From: Cryomorphaceae bacterium
Lineage (GTDB): Bacteria > Bacteroidota > Bacteroidia > Flavobacteriales_D > Crocinitomicaceae
Assembly: GCA_027483605.1 (NCBI GenBank)
Contig: JAIXUE010000041.1
Coordinates: 1 to 64,000 of the forward strand
Length of the DNA: 64,000 nt
Reading direction: 5' to 3'
This document shows, one piece after another, positions 34,275 to 43,826 of the stretch. How positions within the stretch are numbered: the first letter of the stretch is position 1; every line of letters starts with the position of its first letter. Both the position numbers and the translations under genes were made by a program. The notes under the pieces were generated by a model. The model saw only the letters and a program-made list of their open reading frames with translations, was not told the DNA's origin and searched no databases.

Positions 34275-35852
34275 ATGGCAGATATTAAACCAGCAGAAGT
34301 TTCCGCAATATTGAGAGAGCAGCTCTCAGGTTTCCGCTCAGAAGCTGAATTGCAAGAAGTAGGAACGGTACTTCAGGTAGGAGATGGTATTGCACGCATT
34401 TACGGTATGAACGGCGTTCAATACGGCGAACTCATTGAATTTGATGGAGGCATGCAAGGAATTGCACTAAACCTCGAAGAAGACAACGTCGGAGCAGTAT
34501 TGCTTGGTCGTTCTTCTAGCGTTAAAGAAGGTGACACCGTTCGTCGTTTGGGTAAAATTGCATCGGTTAAAGTTGGAGATGGCATGGTTGGCCGTGTTGT
34601 CGACACATTGGGTCAGCCTATCGACGGTAAAGGTCCCATCCAAGGAGAGTTATACGAAATGCCAATCGAGCGCAAAGCTCCAGGCGTTATCTTCCGTCAA
34701 CCGGTAAACGAGCCACTTCAAACGGGTATCAAAGCAGTTGACGCCATGATTCCAATTGGTCGTGGTCAGCGTGAGCTCATCATCGGTGACCGCCAAACTG
34801 GTAAAACAACTGTTGCCATCGACACCATCATTAACCAACGCGAGTTTTACGATCGCGGAGAGCCAGTTTACTGTATTTATGTAGCAATTGGTCAAAAAGG
34901 TTCTACTGTTGCCGGTATCGTTAAAAAATTAGAAGATGCAGGTGCCATGGCCTATACAACTGTAGTTGCCTCTAACGCATCTGATCCAGCTCCTATGCAG
35001 TTCTACGCACCAATGACCGGTGCAGCTGTCGGAGAGTATTTCCGCGACTGCGGTAAGCCAGCACTTATTGTTTATGATGACCTCTCTAAGCAAGCGGTTG
35101 CTTACCGTGAAGTATCACTTCTTTTGCGTCGCCCTCCAGGTCGCGAGGCCTACCCTGGTGATGTCTTCTATCTTCACTCTCGCTTACTCGAGCGCGCTGC
35201 AAAAGTAATTGCCGATGACAACATCGCTAAGCAAATGAACGACCTACCAGCTTCTTTAAAAGATAAAGTACGCGGTGGAGGTTCACTTACTGCACTTCCT
35301 ATCATTGAAACACAAGCAGGTGACGTTTCTGCCTACATTCCTACCAACGTGATCTCCATTACTGATGGTCAGATCTTCTTGGAGTCAGACTTGTTCAACT
35401 CTGGTATTCGTCCAGCGATCAACGTAGGTATCTCTGTATCTCGCGTAGGGGGATCTGCTCAAATTAAGTCCATGAAGAAAGTTGCGGGTACCCTTAAGCT
35501 AGACCAAGCTCAGTACCGCGAACTCGAAGCATTTGCTAAATTTGGATCTGACCTAGATGCTGCTACAAAAGCAGTACTTGACAAAGGTGCACGTAACGTA
35601 GAAATCTTGAAGCAGCGCGAAGGTGATCCATACCCAGTAGAGAAGCAAATCGCAATCATTTACGCGGGTGTAAAAGGCCTTATGCAACCAGTTCCTGTTA
35701 CCAAAATCAAGGAATTCGAAAAAGATTACCTTACGGTATTGGAAGCCAACCACGCAGACACACTTGTGGCACTTAAAGCCGGAAAATATACAGACGAAAT
35801 CGAGGCAGTTTTAGCAAAAACAGCCAAAGAAGTTGCTGCTAAATTTGCATAA
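34275..35852 (+). CDS. atpA: F1F0 ATP synthase subunit alpha
   Basis: A 525-residue non-catalytic nucleotide-binding F1 subunit. The P-loop GDRQTGKT is at 171-178. The beta-barrel N-terminus and the family signature [17 protein letters not shown] are seen. The length is usual (about 525 in Bacteroidota). The beta (atpD) and epsilon (atpC) genes are not nearby and must lie elsewhere. Confidence 0.97.
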   Translation: MADIKPAEVSAILREQLSGFRSEAELQEVGTVLQVGDGIARIYGMNGVQYGELIEFDGGMQGIALNLEEDNVGAVLLGRSSSVKEGDTVRRLGKIASVKVGDGMVGRVVDTLGQPIDGKGPIQGELYEMPIERKAPGVIFRQPVNEPLQTGIKAVDAMIPIGRGQRELIIGDRQTGKTTVAIDTIINQREFYDRGEPVYCIYVAIGQKGSTVAGIVKKLEDAGAMAYTTVVASNASDPAPMQFYAPMTGAAVGEYFRDCGKPALIVYDDLSKQAVAYREVSLLLRRPPGREAYPGDVFYLHSRLLERAAKVIADDNIAKQMNDLPASLKDKVRGGGSLTALPIIETQAGDVSAYIPTNVISITDGQIFLESDLFNSGIRPAINVGISVSRVGGSAQIKSMKKVAGTLKLDQAQYRELEAFAKFGSDLDAATKAVLDKGARNVEILKQREGDPYPVEKQIAIIYAGVKGLMQPVPVTKIKEFEKDYLTVLEANHADTLVALKAGKYTDEIEAVLAKTAKEVAAKFA

Positions 35853-35876
35853 TTACAGCCTTAACCCAGGATTACA

Positions 35877-36746
35877 ATGGCGAATCTAAAAGAAATACGC
35901 AACCGCATCAGTTCAGTGGGCTCCACCATGCAGATCACTTCTGCAATGAAAATGGTGTCGGCTGCGAAATTGAAACGTGCACAAGATGCCGTAACGCAAA
36001 TGCGTCCGTATGCGGGTAAATTGCGCGAAATCCTCGAAAACCTAAGTGCGAGCCTAGATTTATCAGAAAACGCCTATGCAGAACAGCGTGAGGCAAACAA
36101 AATTCTGCTTGTAGGCATTACCTCCAATCGTGGTCTTTGTGGTGGTTTCAACAACAATATCATTAAGCGTGTAGGCACACTCATTGCAGAAGATTACGCT
36201 GGAAAAGAAGTTTCGGTGCTTTGTTTAGGCAAGAAAATAAAGGATGTGTACAAACGCACTCCCAATTTCTACGCCAATGATAAGCTAGAAAACATGGAAG
36301 ACCTCTACGCCGATTTGCGTTTTGAGCTCGTAGCTCAAGTAGCCGAAGAAATCATGGCGCAGTTCCTCGACAAATCTTTTGACAAAGTCGTATTGGTTTA
36401 CAATCGTTTTGTCAATGCAGCTACTCAATCGATCGAGACTGAACAGTTTTTACCAATTGTACCAACAGTTTCTGGTTCAGAATCTGGTGATTACATTTTC
36501 GAGCCTTCGAAAATGGACATCGTAGAAGATTTGTTGCCAAAATCAATGAAGCTACAGCTTTATAAAGCCATCAGAGATTCATTTGCAGCCGAGCACGGAG
36601 CCCGCATGACCGCCATGCACAAAGCTACCGACAACGCTAGTGAACTTCAAAAAAGTCTTAAACTCAGCTACAACAAAGCACGTCAAGCGGCTATCACCAA
36701 CGAAATCCTCGAGATTGTCGGTGGTGCAGAAGCCCTCAACGGTTAA
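35877..36746 (+). CDS. atpG: F1F0 ATP synthase subunit gamma
   Basis: A 289-residue central-stalk subunit. N-terminal coiled coil EIRNRISSVGSTMQITSAMKMVSAAK and C-terminal AAEHGARMTAMHKATDNA are diagnostic. It is the last gene of the operon and is followed by a strong terminator at 36767-36799. Confidence 0.97.
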   Translation: MANLKEIRNRISSVGSTMQITSAMKMVSAAKLKRAQDAVTQMRPYAGKLREILENLSASLDLSENAYAEQREANKILLVGITSNRGLCGGFNNNIIKRVGTLIAEDYAGKEVSVLCLGKKIKDVYKRTPNFYANDKLENMEDLYADLRFELVAQVAEEIMAQFLDKSFDKVVLVYNRFVNAATQSIETEQFLPIVPTVSGSESGDYIFEPSKMDIVEDLLPKSMKLQLYKAIRDSFAAEHGARMTAMHKATDNASELQKSLKLSYNKARQAAITNEILEIVGGAEALNG

Positions 36747-36766
36747 TTTTGTTTTTACATCATTCA

Positions 36767-36799
36767 AAAAAAGAGCGCTGCACCAGCGCTCTTTTTTTG
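36767..36799 (+). terminator. Bidirectional intrinsic terminator after atpG
   Basis: Seven A, the 9-bp perfect stem AGAGCGCTG/CAGCGCTCT, a 3-nt CAC loop and seven T. Because A and T tracts flank it on both sides, it can also end the sufABCD transcript from the opposite strand. Confidence 0.9.
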
Positions 36800-36895
36800 T
36801 TTAAAGGATTTAGATAGAATAAGAGAACAATTGGATTTGAAAAGTTCTATTGATTTGCGAATTCAGTTTATTTCTTCAAATGCTTTTTTCTTCGC

Positions 36896-38149
36896 TTACT
36901 TTGATTTCGCTTCATAACTCCAATTGAAGCGCTCTGCTATGCGCTGATGAATATAATTTAGCACTTCTTCGTTTTTAATGTACGTAAGCACGTCTTCCAT
37001 AAATGCTTGTAGCAGTAGATTTTTTGCCGAAGCAGCACTCAAACCTCTGGCTCTTAGGTAGAACAGCGCGGTTTCATCGAGCTGGCCTGTTATGGAGCCA
37101 TGTGAGCACTTGACGTCGTCGGCATAGATTTCTAATTCTGGTTTTGAATTAACGCTAGCGTTTTCAGACAACAAGACGTTGGCATTGCTCTGATACGCAT
37201 TCGTTTTTTGGGCGTCTTTGCGCACAAAGACTTTGCCATTGAATACTGCAGTTGCTTTGTCTGCGGCTACACCTTTATAGGTTTCAAAAGATTCGCAATT
37301 GGCTACCTTGTGATCCATGGTGGTGTAGTTGGCGACGTGTTGTTCGTCTTTGAGCCAGTAAGCGCCATTCAGGTATGTTTGGGCGTGTTGCCCTTCAATT
37401 TTTACGGCTGCATCGTTGCGTACAAAACTACCATCTAGCGTAAAGGTGTTGATTTCAAAATGGGATTGCGCAGCTTGTTTGGCACGGTCTTCATTAAAGT
37501 CGAAATGGCCTGTGCTGCAATCTTGAATTTTGGATACTTTGATGCGAGCTGATTGCGCGACGTCATATTGAAAATGCGTGTGGGCAAAACTAGTGGTATC
37601 TGCAGTGCTTTTTGAAACAAAGTAAAGCGCAGCTTCTGAATTTTCACCAAATTGAAAATGATGTCGATAGAAATACTTGCCTCCGCTATTCACCTGAACG
37701 ATTTGAATGGGTTTATCTAAGGTGCAGTTCTTGGCAAGAGAGATGCTTACTCCATTTTGAGCGTACAACACGTTGAGCGCACCAAAAATATCATTAAAAC
37801 CAGGCTCATGGAACGCAGTGCTGGTCTCGGCAAGCAAGCTGATTTCTAAACCGATAGGTAAACTTTGCGGCACTATAATTTGATCGTTGTTCAAGAAAAT
37901 TGTGTAGGCATCACTTATTATGCAATGTTCTTTTAATTGTGTTTCATCGAGCTGAATTGGGCTGTTGAACGCTGCGGCTGCTAATTTACCAAGTCTAGTG
38001 TATTTAAATCTTTCGGCTTTGGTTGTCGGGAAGTCTTGGCCTAAAAGATGGCTTTGCGCTGCTTCTTGAAGTGCCATTGGCATTGCAATTTGGCTTGCCT
38101 TTAGATCGGCAATAAATTGATCGAGTTTGTTACTGACAGTGGTTTCCAT
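36896..38149 (-). CDS. sufD: Fe-S cluster assembly protein SufD
   Basis: A 417-residue SufBD-family beta-helix protein pairing with SufB on the SufC dimer. The C-terminal motif CSHGSITGQLDETALFYLRARGLS is typical of SufD (compared with the Cys-bearing SufB). The gene begins 1 bp after sufC. The cysteine desulfurase gene sufS, often next in line, is absent here. Confidence 0.94.
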   Translation of the reverse strand: METTVSNKLDQFIADLKASQIAMPMALQEAAQSHLLGQDFPTTKAERFKYTRLGKLAAAAFNSPIQLDETQLKEHCIISDAYTIFLNNDQIIVPQSLPIGLEISLLAETSTAFHEPGFNDIFGALNVLYAQNGVSISLAKNCTLDKPIQIVQVNSGGKYFYRHHFQFGENSEAALYFVSKSTADTTSFAHTHFQYDVAQSARIKVSKIQDCSTGHFDFNEDRAKQAAQSHFEINTFTLDGSFVRNDAAVKIEGQHAQTYLNGAYWLKDEQHVANYTTMDHKVANCESFETYKGVAADKATAVFNGKVFVRKDAQKTNAYQSNANVLLSENASVNSKPELEIYADDVKCSHGSITGQLDETALFYLRARGLSAASAKNLLLQAFMEDVLTYIKNEEVLNYIHQRIAERFNWSYEAKSK

Positions 38150-38150
38150 C

Positions 38151-38897
38151 TTACAAACTTTCTTTGATCCAGTCGTAGCCGCGTTCTTCTAGCTCAAGCG
38201 CTAATTCTTTTGGTCCGGATTTGACGATTCTGCCATCGTAAAGGACGTGCACTACATCTGGAACGATGTAGTCTAGCAAACGTTGGTAATGGGTAATCAC
38301 AATAGTTGCATTTTCTGCAGACTTGAGCGCGTTAACGCCTTGCGAAACAATGCGCAGGGCATCGATGTCTAGACCGGAATCGGTTTCGTCGAGCACGGCG
38401 AGTTTGGGTTCGAGCATCGCCATCTGAAAGATTTCATTGCGTTTTTTTTCACCGCCTGAAAAACCTTCATTGACAGAACGAGAAGCTAATTTGGCATCTA
38501 GTTCTACAAGTGCAGATTTTTCGCGGACAAGTGCCATAAAATCCTTTGCCGAAATTGGGTCTTGACCCAAATAAGCACGCTTTTCATTGAGGGCAGTTCT
38601 TAAAAAGTTGACGTTGCTCACACCTGGAATTTCTACGGGATATTGAAAAGCCAAGAACAAGCCTTCTCTTGCGCGGTCTTCGGTAGAGAGCTCAAGGAGG
38701 TCTTTGTCTAGGAAAGAAACACTACCTTCAGTAATTTCGTAATCTTCACGTCCTGCTAAAACCGAGGCGAGCGTACTTTTACCGGCACCGTTGGGCCCCA
38801 TTATGGCATGTACTTCACCAGCTTTTACTTCTAGGTTCAATCCTTTGAGGATTTCCTTGCCGTTGATGCTCGCGTGTAAATTTTCTATTTTTATCAT
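38151..38897 (-). CDS. sufC: Fe-S cluster assembly ATPase SufC
   Basis: A 248-residue ABC-type ATPase. Walker A GPNGAGKST at about 35-43, signature FSGGEKKR, Walker B LAVLDETDSG and the H-loop ITHYQRL are all visible. It powers SufBCD. Same operon, 29 bp after sufB. Confidence 0.97.
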   Translation of the reverse strand: MIKIENLHASINGKEILKGLNLEVKAGEVHAIMGPNGAGKSTLASVLAGREDYEITEGSVSFLDKDLLELSTEDRAREGLFLAFQYPVEIPGVSNVNFLRTALNEKRAYLGQDPISAKDFMALVREKSALVELDAKLASRSVNEGFSGGEKKRNEIFQMAMLEPKLAVLDETDSGLDIDALRIVSQGVNALKSAENATIVITHYQRLLDYIVPDVVHVLYDGRIVKSGPKELALELEERGYDWIKESL

Positions 38898-38926
38898 TGT
38901 TGTTGGGTTCTGGTCTTGAGATATTT

Positions 38927-40375
38927 TTAGCCTACGCTACCTTCTAAGCTGATGGCCAATAATTTTTGCGCTTCAACGGCAAATTCCATAGGTAGTTGAT
39001 TGAGTACTTCTTTGCAGTAGCCATTGACGATGAGGCTGATGGCCTTTTCTTCGCTGATACCGCGCTGCATGCAATAAAAGAGTTGGTCTTCGCCAATTTT
39101 GGAGGTGGTAGCCTCGTGTTCGATTTTGGCGCTCGGATTTTTACATTCGATATACGGGAAGGTATGTGCACCGCAGTGGTCGGTCATGAGTAAGGAGTCG
39201 CATTGCGAAAAATTGCGCGCATTTTGTGCTCCTTTATGGATTTGCACAAGGCCTCTGTAGGAGTTTTGTGAGTTTCCAGCAGAGATGCCTTTAGAAATGA
39301 TTGTTGACTTCGTGTTTTTGCCAAGGTGGATCATTTTGGTTCCGGTGTCGGCTTGTTGGTAGTTGTTGGTGACGGCTACAGAATAGAATTCGCCAACGGA
39401 GTTGTCGCCTTTTAAGATGCAAGAAGGGTATTTCCAAGTAACCGCCGAACCAGTTTCTACTTGAGTCCAGGAAATTTTGGCGTTGGTTTCACACATGCCG
39501 CGCTTGGTGACAAAATTAAAGACACCACCTTTGCCTTCTTTATCTCCTGGATACCAGTTTTGTACGGTTGAATACTTGATTTCGGCATCTTTGAGCGCAA
39601 TGAGTTCTACTACTGCTGCGTGCAGTTGGTTTTCGTCGCGTTGAGGAGCCGTACAACCTTCTAGGTAAGAAACATAAGCGCCTTCATCAGCTACTACAAG
39701 TGTGCGCTCGAACTGGCCAGTGCCGCCTGCATTGATTCTGAAGTAGGTAGAAAGCTCCATTGGGCAACGAACACCTTTCGGAATGTAACAGAATGAACCA
39801 TCGGTAAAAACGGCGCCGTTGAGCGCAGCGTAGAAGTTGTCGGTACTTGGCACAACTGTGCCCATGTATTTTTGTACGAGTTCGGGATGTTCTTGAACGG
39901 CGTCGGAGAAGGAGCAAAAGATGATGCCGAGCTCGCTGAGTTTTTCTTTGAAAGAAGTGGCTACAGAAACGGAGTCCATGACGAAATCGACGGCCACGCC
40001 TGTGAGGCGTTGCTGCTCTTCCATGGAAATACCCAATTTTTTCATGGTTTCCTTAAGCTCTGGATCGACGTCGTCCCAGGATTCGTATTTCTTGGTTTGC
40101 TTAGGTGCAGAATAATAGGCGATGGCCTGGAAATCGGGCTTTTGATAATGGACATGAGCCCATTCAGGTTCGCTCATGTTTTGCCAAATAGCAAAGGCTT
40201 TCAGACGTTCGTCAAGGAGCCATTGGGGCTCGTTTTTTTTAGCAGAAATCAGGCGAATGATGTCTTCGTTGAGACCGATAGGTACGGTATCGGTTTCGAT
40301 ATCCGTGACGAAACCAAATTTATATTCTTGGTTTTCGAGGTCCTGGGCAAGTTCGTTTTCGGTGTAGTTAGACAT
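38927..40375 (-). CDS. sufB: Fe-S cluster scaffold SufB
   Basis: A 482-residue SufB scaffold on which clusters are built. Diagnostic stretches are [37 protein letters not shown] and [12 protein letters not shown] with the cluster Cys, plus a C-terminal [12 protein letters not shown]. The length is normal. It follows sufA by 2 bp. Confidence 0.97.
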   Translation of the reverse strand: MSNYTENELAQDLENQEYKFGFVTDIETDTVPIGLNEDIIRLISAKKNEPQWLLDERLKAFAIWQNMSEPEWAHVHYQKPDFQAIAYYSAPKQTKKYESWDDVDPELKETMKKLGISMEEQQRLTGVAVDFVMDSVSVATSFKEKLSELGIIFCSFSDAVQEHPELVQKYMGTVVPSTDNFYAALNGAVFTDGSFCYIPKGVRCPMELSTYFRINAGGTGQFERTLVVADEGAYVSYLEGCTAPQRDENQLHAAVVELIALKDAEIKYSTVQNWYPGDKEGKGGVFNFVTKRGMCETNAKISWTQVETGSAVTWKYPSCILKGDNSVGEFYSVAVTNNYQQADTGTKMIHLGKNTKSTIISKGISAGNSQNSYRGLVQIHKGAQNARNFSQCDSLLMTDHCGAHTFPYIECKNPSAKIEHEATTSKIGEDQLFYCMQRGISEEKAISLIVNGYCKEVLNQLPMEFAVEAQKLLAISLEGSVG

Positions 40376-40377
40376 CG

Positions 40378-40701
40378 TTATACAGAAAAGGATTCACCAC
40401 AACCGCAGGTTCTATCAGCATTGGGGTTCTGAAAAACAAAACCTTTGCCATTGAGACCACCTGAAAAATCTAGGGTTGTGCCCACTAAATAGAGGTAACT
40501 TTTTTTATCGACAACAACTTTAACCCCGTTGTTTTCAAAGGACATATCGCCTTCGTTTTCTTGGTTATCAAAAGTGAGTTGGTACATGAGACCTGAACAG
40601 CCTCCGCCTTGCACGCCTACTCTAATGAAGAAACCTTCTTTTTGCTCGTCTTCCATGAGACGCAGCGACTGCTTTTTGGCAGCATCTGTTACGGTTAACA
40701 T
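40378..40701 (-). CDS. sufA: A-type Fe-S carrier (HesB/IscA/SufA family)
   Basis: A 107-residue carrier with the three family Cys: one in GGGCSGLMY and two in the C-terminal CGCGESF. It transfers clusters from SufBCD to targets. It leads the sufA-B-C-D operon. Confidence 0.93.
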   Translation of the reverse strand: MLTVTDAAKKQSLRLMEDEQKEGFFIRVGVQGGGCSGLMYQLTFDNQENEGDMSFENNGVKVVVDKKSYLYLVGTTLDFSGGLNGKGFVFQNPNADRTCGCGESFSV

Positions 40702-40747
40702 CTCGTTTTTATTTAGATTAATTATAAATAAAACACTTTGTTTGCTG

Positions 40748-40779
40748 CAAATTTACCACTTTAATGGTATTGCATCCAA
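40748..40779 (-). promoter_or_regulatory. Promoter of the sufABCD operon
   Basis: On the minus strand, TTG (40779-40777), 21 nt, then TAAATTTG (40755-40748). This fits the Bacteroidota -33/-7 consensus. It lies 46 nt before the sufA ATG; no recognisable IscR or Fur box was found. Confidence 0.65.
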
Positions 40780-40833
40780 GGATTTAAACAAAGAAATTAC
40801 GAGCTTGTTTGTGTTTCTGCTTATTTTTAGCGA

Positions 40834-41778
40834 ATGAAAAGCTTTTTCTACGTTCTTGTTTTCCTCATTGGTTTTGTAGGCCAGGTATTTAGTCAAGTTT
40901 CAGCACAAAAGTTCAAGACCAAATACGTTTACATTTTGGTCATTGATGGCCCGCGTTACTCAGAAACTTATGGTGAGCCTTCTTGTAAATACAGCCCGAT
41001 TCTATGTGACTCATTGAAACACGAAGGGACTTTTTACGCAAATTTTAGAAACAACGGCCCTACCTACACCGTTCCTGGGCATACCGCATTAGTCACTGGA
41101 ATTTACCAACGCATTTCCAATGCCGGAACTGCCTTGCCTAAACAGCCCAGTATTTTTCAGTATTATTTACAGGCAAGTGGGAAAGATTCTACTGCAGCTT
41201 ATGTGGTGGCAAGCAAGGGAAAACTAGATGTGTTGGTCAATACTTCACATAAAAAATGGAACAATCAGTTTGTGGCCCCAACCTATTGTGGCCCCAATGG
41301 CAATGGCCTGGGTTATGGCCGCGACGACAAAACATTTGCTAAAGTCACGGAATTGGTTAGGAGTGAAAATCCACCTCAATTGATGCTCATCAATTTATTG
41401 GCAGTAGATGTCTATGGGCATGCCAACAACTGGGATAAATACTTAGAATCGATTACGCAGTCCGATTTATATGCTGCACAATTATGGCAAATGATACAGT
41501 CGAACCCTGTTTTGCGCAATCAGACTACTTTAATGATTACCAATGACCACGGCAGGCACCTCGATGGTGTGCGTTCGGGTTTTGTGAACCACGGTTGTCG
41601 TTGCGAAGGATGCAGGCATATTTCTCTACTTGTTTTGGGGCCAGACACCCCTAGAGGTGTTGTGGTAAGCGAAGAAGCCGAAATGATAGACATCTCTACA
41701 ACAATTGCAGAAATCTTGCATTTTGAGATGCCCACAAGCAAAGGAACTTATCTGCGTGCTGCCTTCCCAAAGAAATAA
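40834..41778 (+). CDS. Secreted alkaline phosphatase superfamily protein (phosphodiesterase-like)
   Basis: A 314-residue exported hydrolase with signal peptide (FLIGFVGQVFSQ). Metal and nucleophile sites of the superfamily are in order: IDGPRYSE (Asp), YTVPGHTAL (Thr nucleophile), DVYGHANNWDKY (Asp/His) and TNDHGRHLDG (Asp-His), then HISLLVLGP. The type I phosphodiesterase/nucleotide pyrophosphatase group fits best, but the substrate is unknown. Four nearby Cys include the compact CRCEGC. Confidence 0.8.
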   Translation: MKSFFYVLVFLIGFVGQVFSQVSAQKFKTKYVYILVIDGPRYSETYGEPSCKYSPILCDSLKHEGTFYANFRNNGPTYTVPGHTALVTGIYQRISNAGTALPKQPSIFQYYLQASGKDSTAAYVVASKGKLDVLVNTSHKKWNNQFVAPTYCGPNGNGLGYGRDDKTFAKVTELVRSENPPQLMLINLLAVDVYGHANNWDKYLESITQSDLYAAQLWQMIQSNPVLRNQTTLMITNDHGRHLDGVRSGFVNHGCRCEGCRHISLLVLGPDTPRGVVVSEEAEMIDISTTIAEILHFEMPTSKGTYLRAAFPKK

Positions 41779-41794
41779 GCGAATTTATTGATCT

Positions 41795-43795
41795 TTAGTA
41801 TAGCTCGTCTAGTAATTGATCATCAACCAAATTCGGCAGCGTCACTTTCAAAAGGGGTTCTGCTTCCATTGCGCGTTTGATGGCAAAAATGGCGTTTTCA
41901 TTGCGTGCCCAGTTGCGTCTGGCAATGCCATTATTGACATCCCAATGCAACATGCTCGTAAGATTGCGCTGCGCTTGTTCTGATCCATCTAGTAGCATTC
42001 CAAAACCACCATTCATGACCTCGCCCCAGCCTACGCCACCGCCATTGTGTATACTCACCCAAGTTGCGCCTCTAAAGCTGTCTCCAATCACGTTTTGAAT
42101 AGCCATGTCAGCTGTGAAGCGAGAGCCATCGTAAATATTAGATGTTTCGCGATACGGCGAGTCTGTTCCCGATACATCGTGGTGGTCTCGACCTAAAATG
42201 ACTGGTCCGATTTCTCCTTTTGCAATGGCTTTATTGAAGGCAGCCGCAATGCGCATGCGTCCTTCTGCATCAGCATAAAGAATACGGGCTTGTGAGCCAA
42301 CCACTAACTGATTTTGTTGTGCGCCTTTGATCCATTGGATGTTGTCGGCCATTTGCTGCTGGATTTCTGCTGGGCTCTCTTTCATCATTTGTTCGAGCAC
42401 TGCGCAAGCAATAGCATCTGTTTTTTCGAGGTCTTCTGGCTTACCGCTGGCACAAACCCATCGGAAGGGTCCGAAGCCAAAATCAAAGCACATTGGACCT
42501 AAAATATCTTGTATGTAAGAAGGGTATTTAAAATCGATATGATTTTCGGCCATCACTTCACCACCAGCTCTCGAAGATTCCAATAAAAAAGCATTTCCGT
42601 AATCGAAAAAGTAGGTTCCTCTGGCGGTATGTTTGTTTACCGCAGCAGCATGTCTGCGCAAGCTTTCTTGAACGTATGCTTTGAAGTTTTCTGGGTCATT
42701 GGCCATCATGTCGTTGGCTTCGTCGAAGCTCAGGCCAGCAGGATAATAACCTCCGGCCCAAGGATTGTGCAAAGAAGTTTGATCTGAACCGAGATCAACA
42801 TGTACGCCTGTTTGCTCAAACTTTTCCCAAACATCGACCACATTACCTAGATAGGCGATAGAAACTACCTCTTTTGACGCTTGCGCCTTTTTGACGCGAG
42901 CAACCAAAAGATCTAAATCTGAAATGATTTCGTCAACCCAGCCTTGTTCGTGTCGCGTTTTGGCCGCTTTAGGATTGACTTCTGCGGTTACGGAGATAAC
43001 GCCCGCAATGTTACCCGCTTTCGGCTGTGCTCCAGACATACCGCCTAAACCTGCTGTTAAAAACAATTTACCTTGGATGTCGTCGCGGTTTTTCGCTAGA
43101 CGACGCACGGCATTTAAAACAGTGATGGTAGTGCCATGGACAATTCCTTGTGGGCCAATATACATATAAGAACCAGCGGTCATTTGACCATATTGCGTGA
43201 CTCCCAAAGCATTGAATTTTTCCCAGTCGTCTGGTTTGGAGTAATTTGGGATCATCATGCCGTTGGTGACCACAACGCGCGGGGCGTTTGGATGCGACGG
43301 AAACAAGCCCATTGGATGCCCAGAGTACATGACTAAGGTTTGCTCGTCAGTCATTTCAGAGAGGTACTGCATGACCAAGCGGTATTGGATCCAATTTTGG
43401 AAAACCGCTCCGTTTCCGCCGTAGGTAATGAGCTCATGCGGATGTTGTGCAACGCGGTGATCCAGGTTGTTTTGGATCATGAGCATGATGGCTTTTGCCT
43501 GTTCAGATTTACCAGGGTATTCGTGAATTGGCCTTGCGAATATTGGATGTTCTGGCATAAAGCGATACATGTATATTCGGCCGTAAGCTGCAAGTTCTTG
43601 CGCAAATTCTGCTGCGAGAATGGCGTGTTGTTCTTTTGGAAAATAGCGCAATGCATTGGCTATGGCCAATTTCTTTTCAGTAGGACTTAAAATCTCTTTG
43701 CGTTTTGGCGCATGATTGATCACTGGATCCCACGCTTTAGCGTTAGGGAGAACGGTGGGGATTCCTTGTTTGATTTCGTCGGCAAAACTGATCAT
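41795..43795 (-). CDS. hutU: Urocanate hydratase, long form
   Basis: A 666-residue NAD-dependent enzyme converting urocanate to imidazolonepropionate in histidine degradation. Motifs YSGHPMGLFPSHPNAPRVV, TAGLGGMSGAQ (NAD loop), DQTSLHNPWAGGYYPAG and GGGVGWGEVMNGGFG match the family. The common form has about 550-560 residues; this belongs to a longer group seen in Bacteroidota, with about 100 extra residues spread over the N-terminus and an insert. Other hut genes are not near. Confidence 0.94.
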   Translation of the reverse strand: MISFADEIKQGIPTVLPNAKAWDPVINHAPKRKEILSPTEKKLAIANALRYFPKEQHAILAAEFAQELAAYGRIYMYRFMPEHPIFARPIHEYPGKSEQAKAIMLMIQNNLDHRVAQHPHELITYGGNGAVFQNWIQYRLVMQYLSEMTDEQTLVMYSGHPMGLFPSHPNAPRVVVTNGMMIPNYSKPDDWEKFNALGVTQYGQMTAGSYMYIGPQGIVHGTTITVLNAVRRLAKNRDDIQGKLFLTAGLGGMSGAQPKAGNIAGVISVTAEVNPKAAKTRHEQGWVDEIISDLDLLVARVKKAQASKEVVSIAYLGNVVDVWEKFEQTGVHVDLGSDQTSLHNPWAGGYYPAGLSFDEANDMMANDPENFKAYVQESLRRHAAAVNKHTARGTYFFDYGNAFLLESSRAGGEVMAENHIDFKYPSYIQDILGPMCFDFGFGPFRWVCASGKPEDLEKTDAIACAVLEQMMKESPAEIQQQMADNIQWIKGAQQNQLVVGSQARILYADAEGRMRIAAAFNKAIAKGEIGPVILGRDHHDVSGTDSPYRETSNIYDGSRFTADMAIQNVIGDSFRGATWVSIHNGGGVGWGEVMNGGFGMLLDGSEQAQRNLTSMLHWDVNNGIARRNWARNENAIFAIKRAMEAEPLLKVTLPNLVDDQLLDELY

Positions 43796-43811
43796 CGGTA
43801 TGGTTTTGCCA

Positions 43812-43819
43812 CAAAAATA
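43812..43819 (-). promoter_or_regulatory. -7 box for hutU
   Basis: The minus strand reads TATTTTTG, 16 nt before the hutU ATG. Confidence 0.4.
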
Positions 43820-43826
43820 AGCAATG

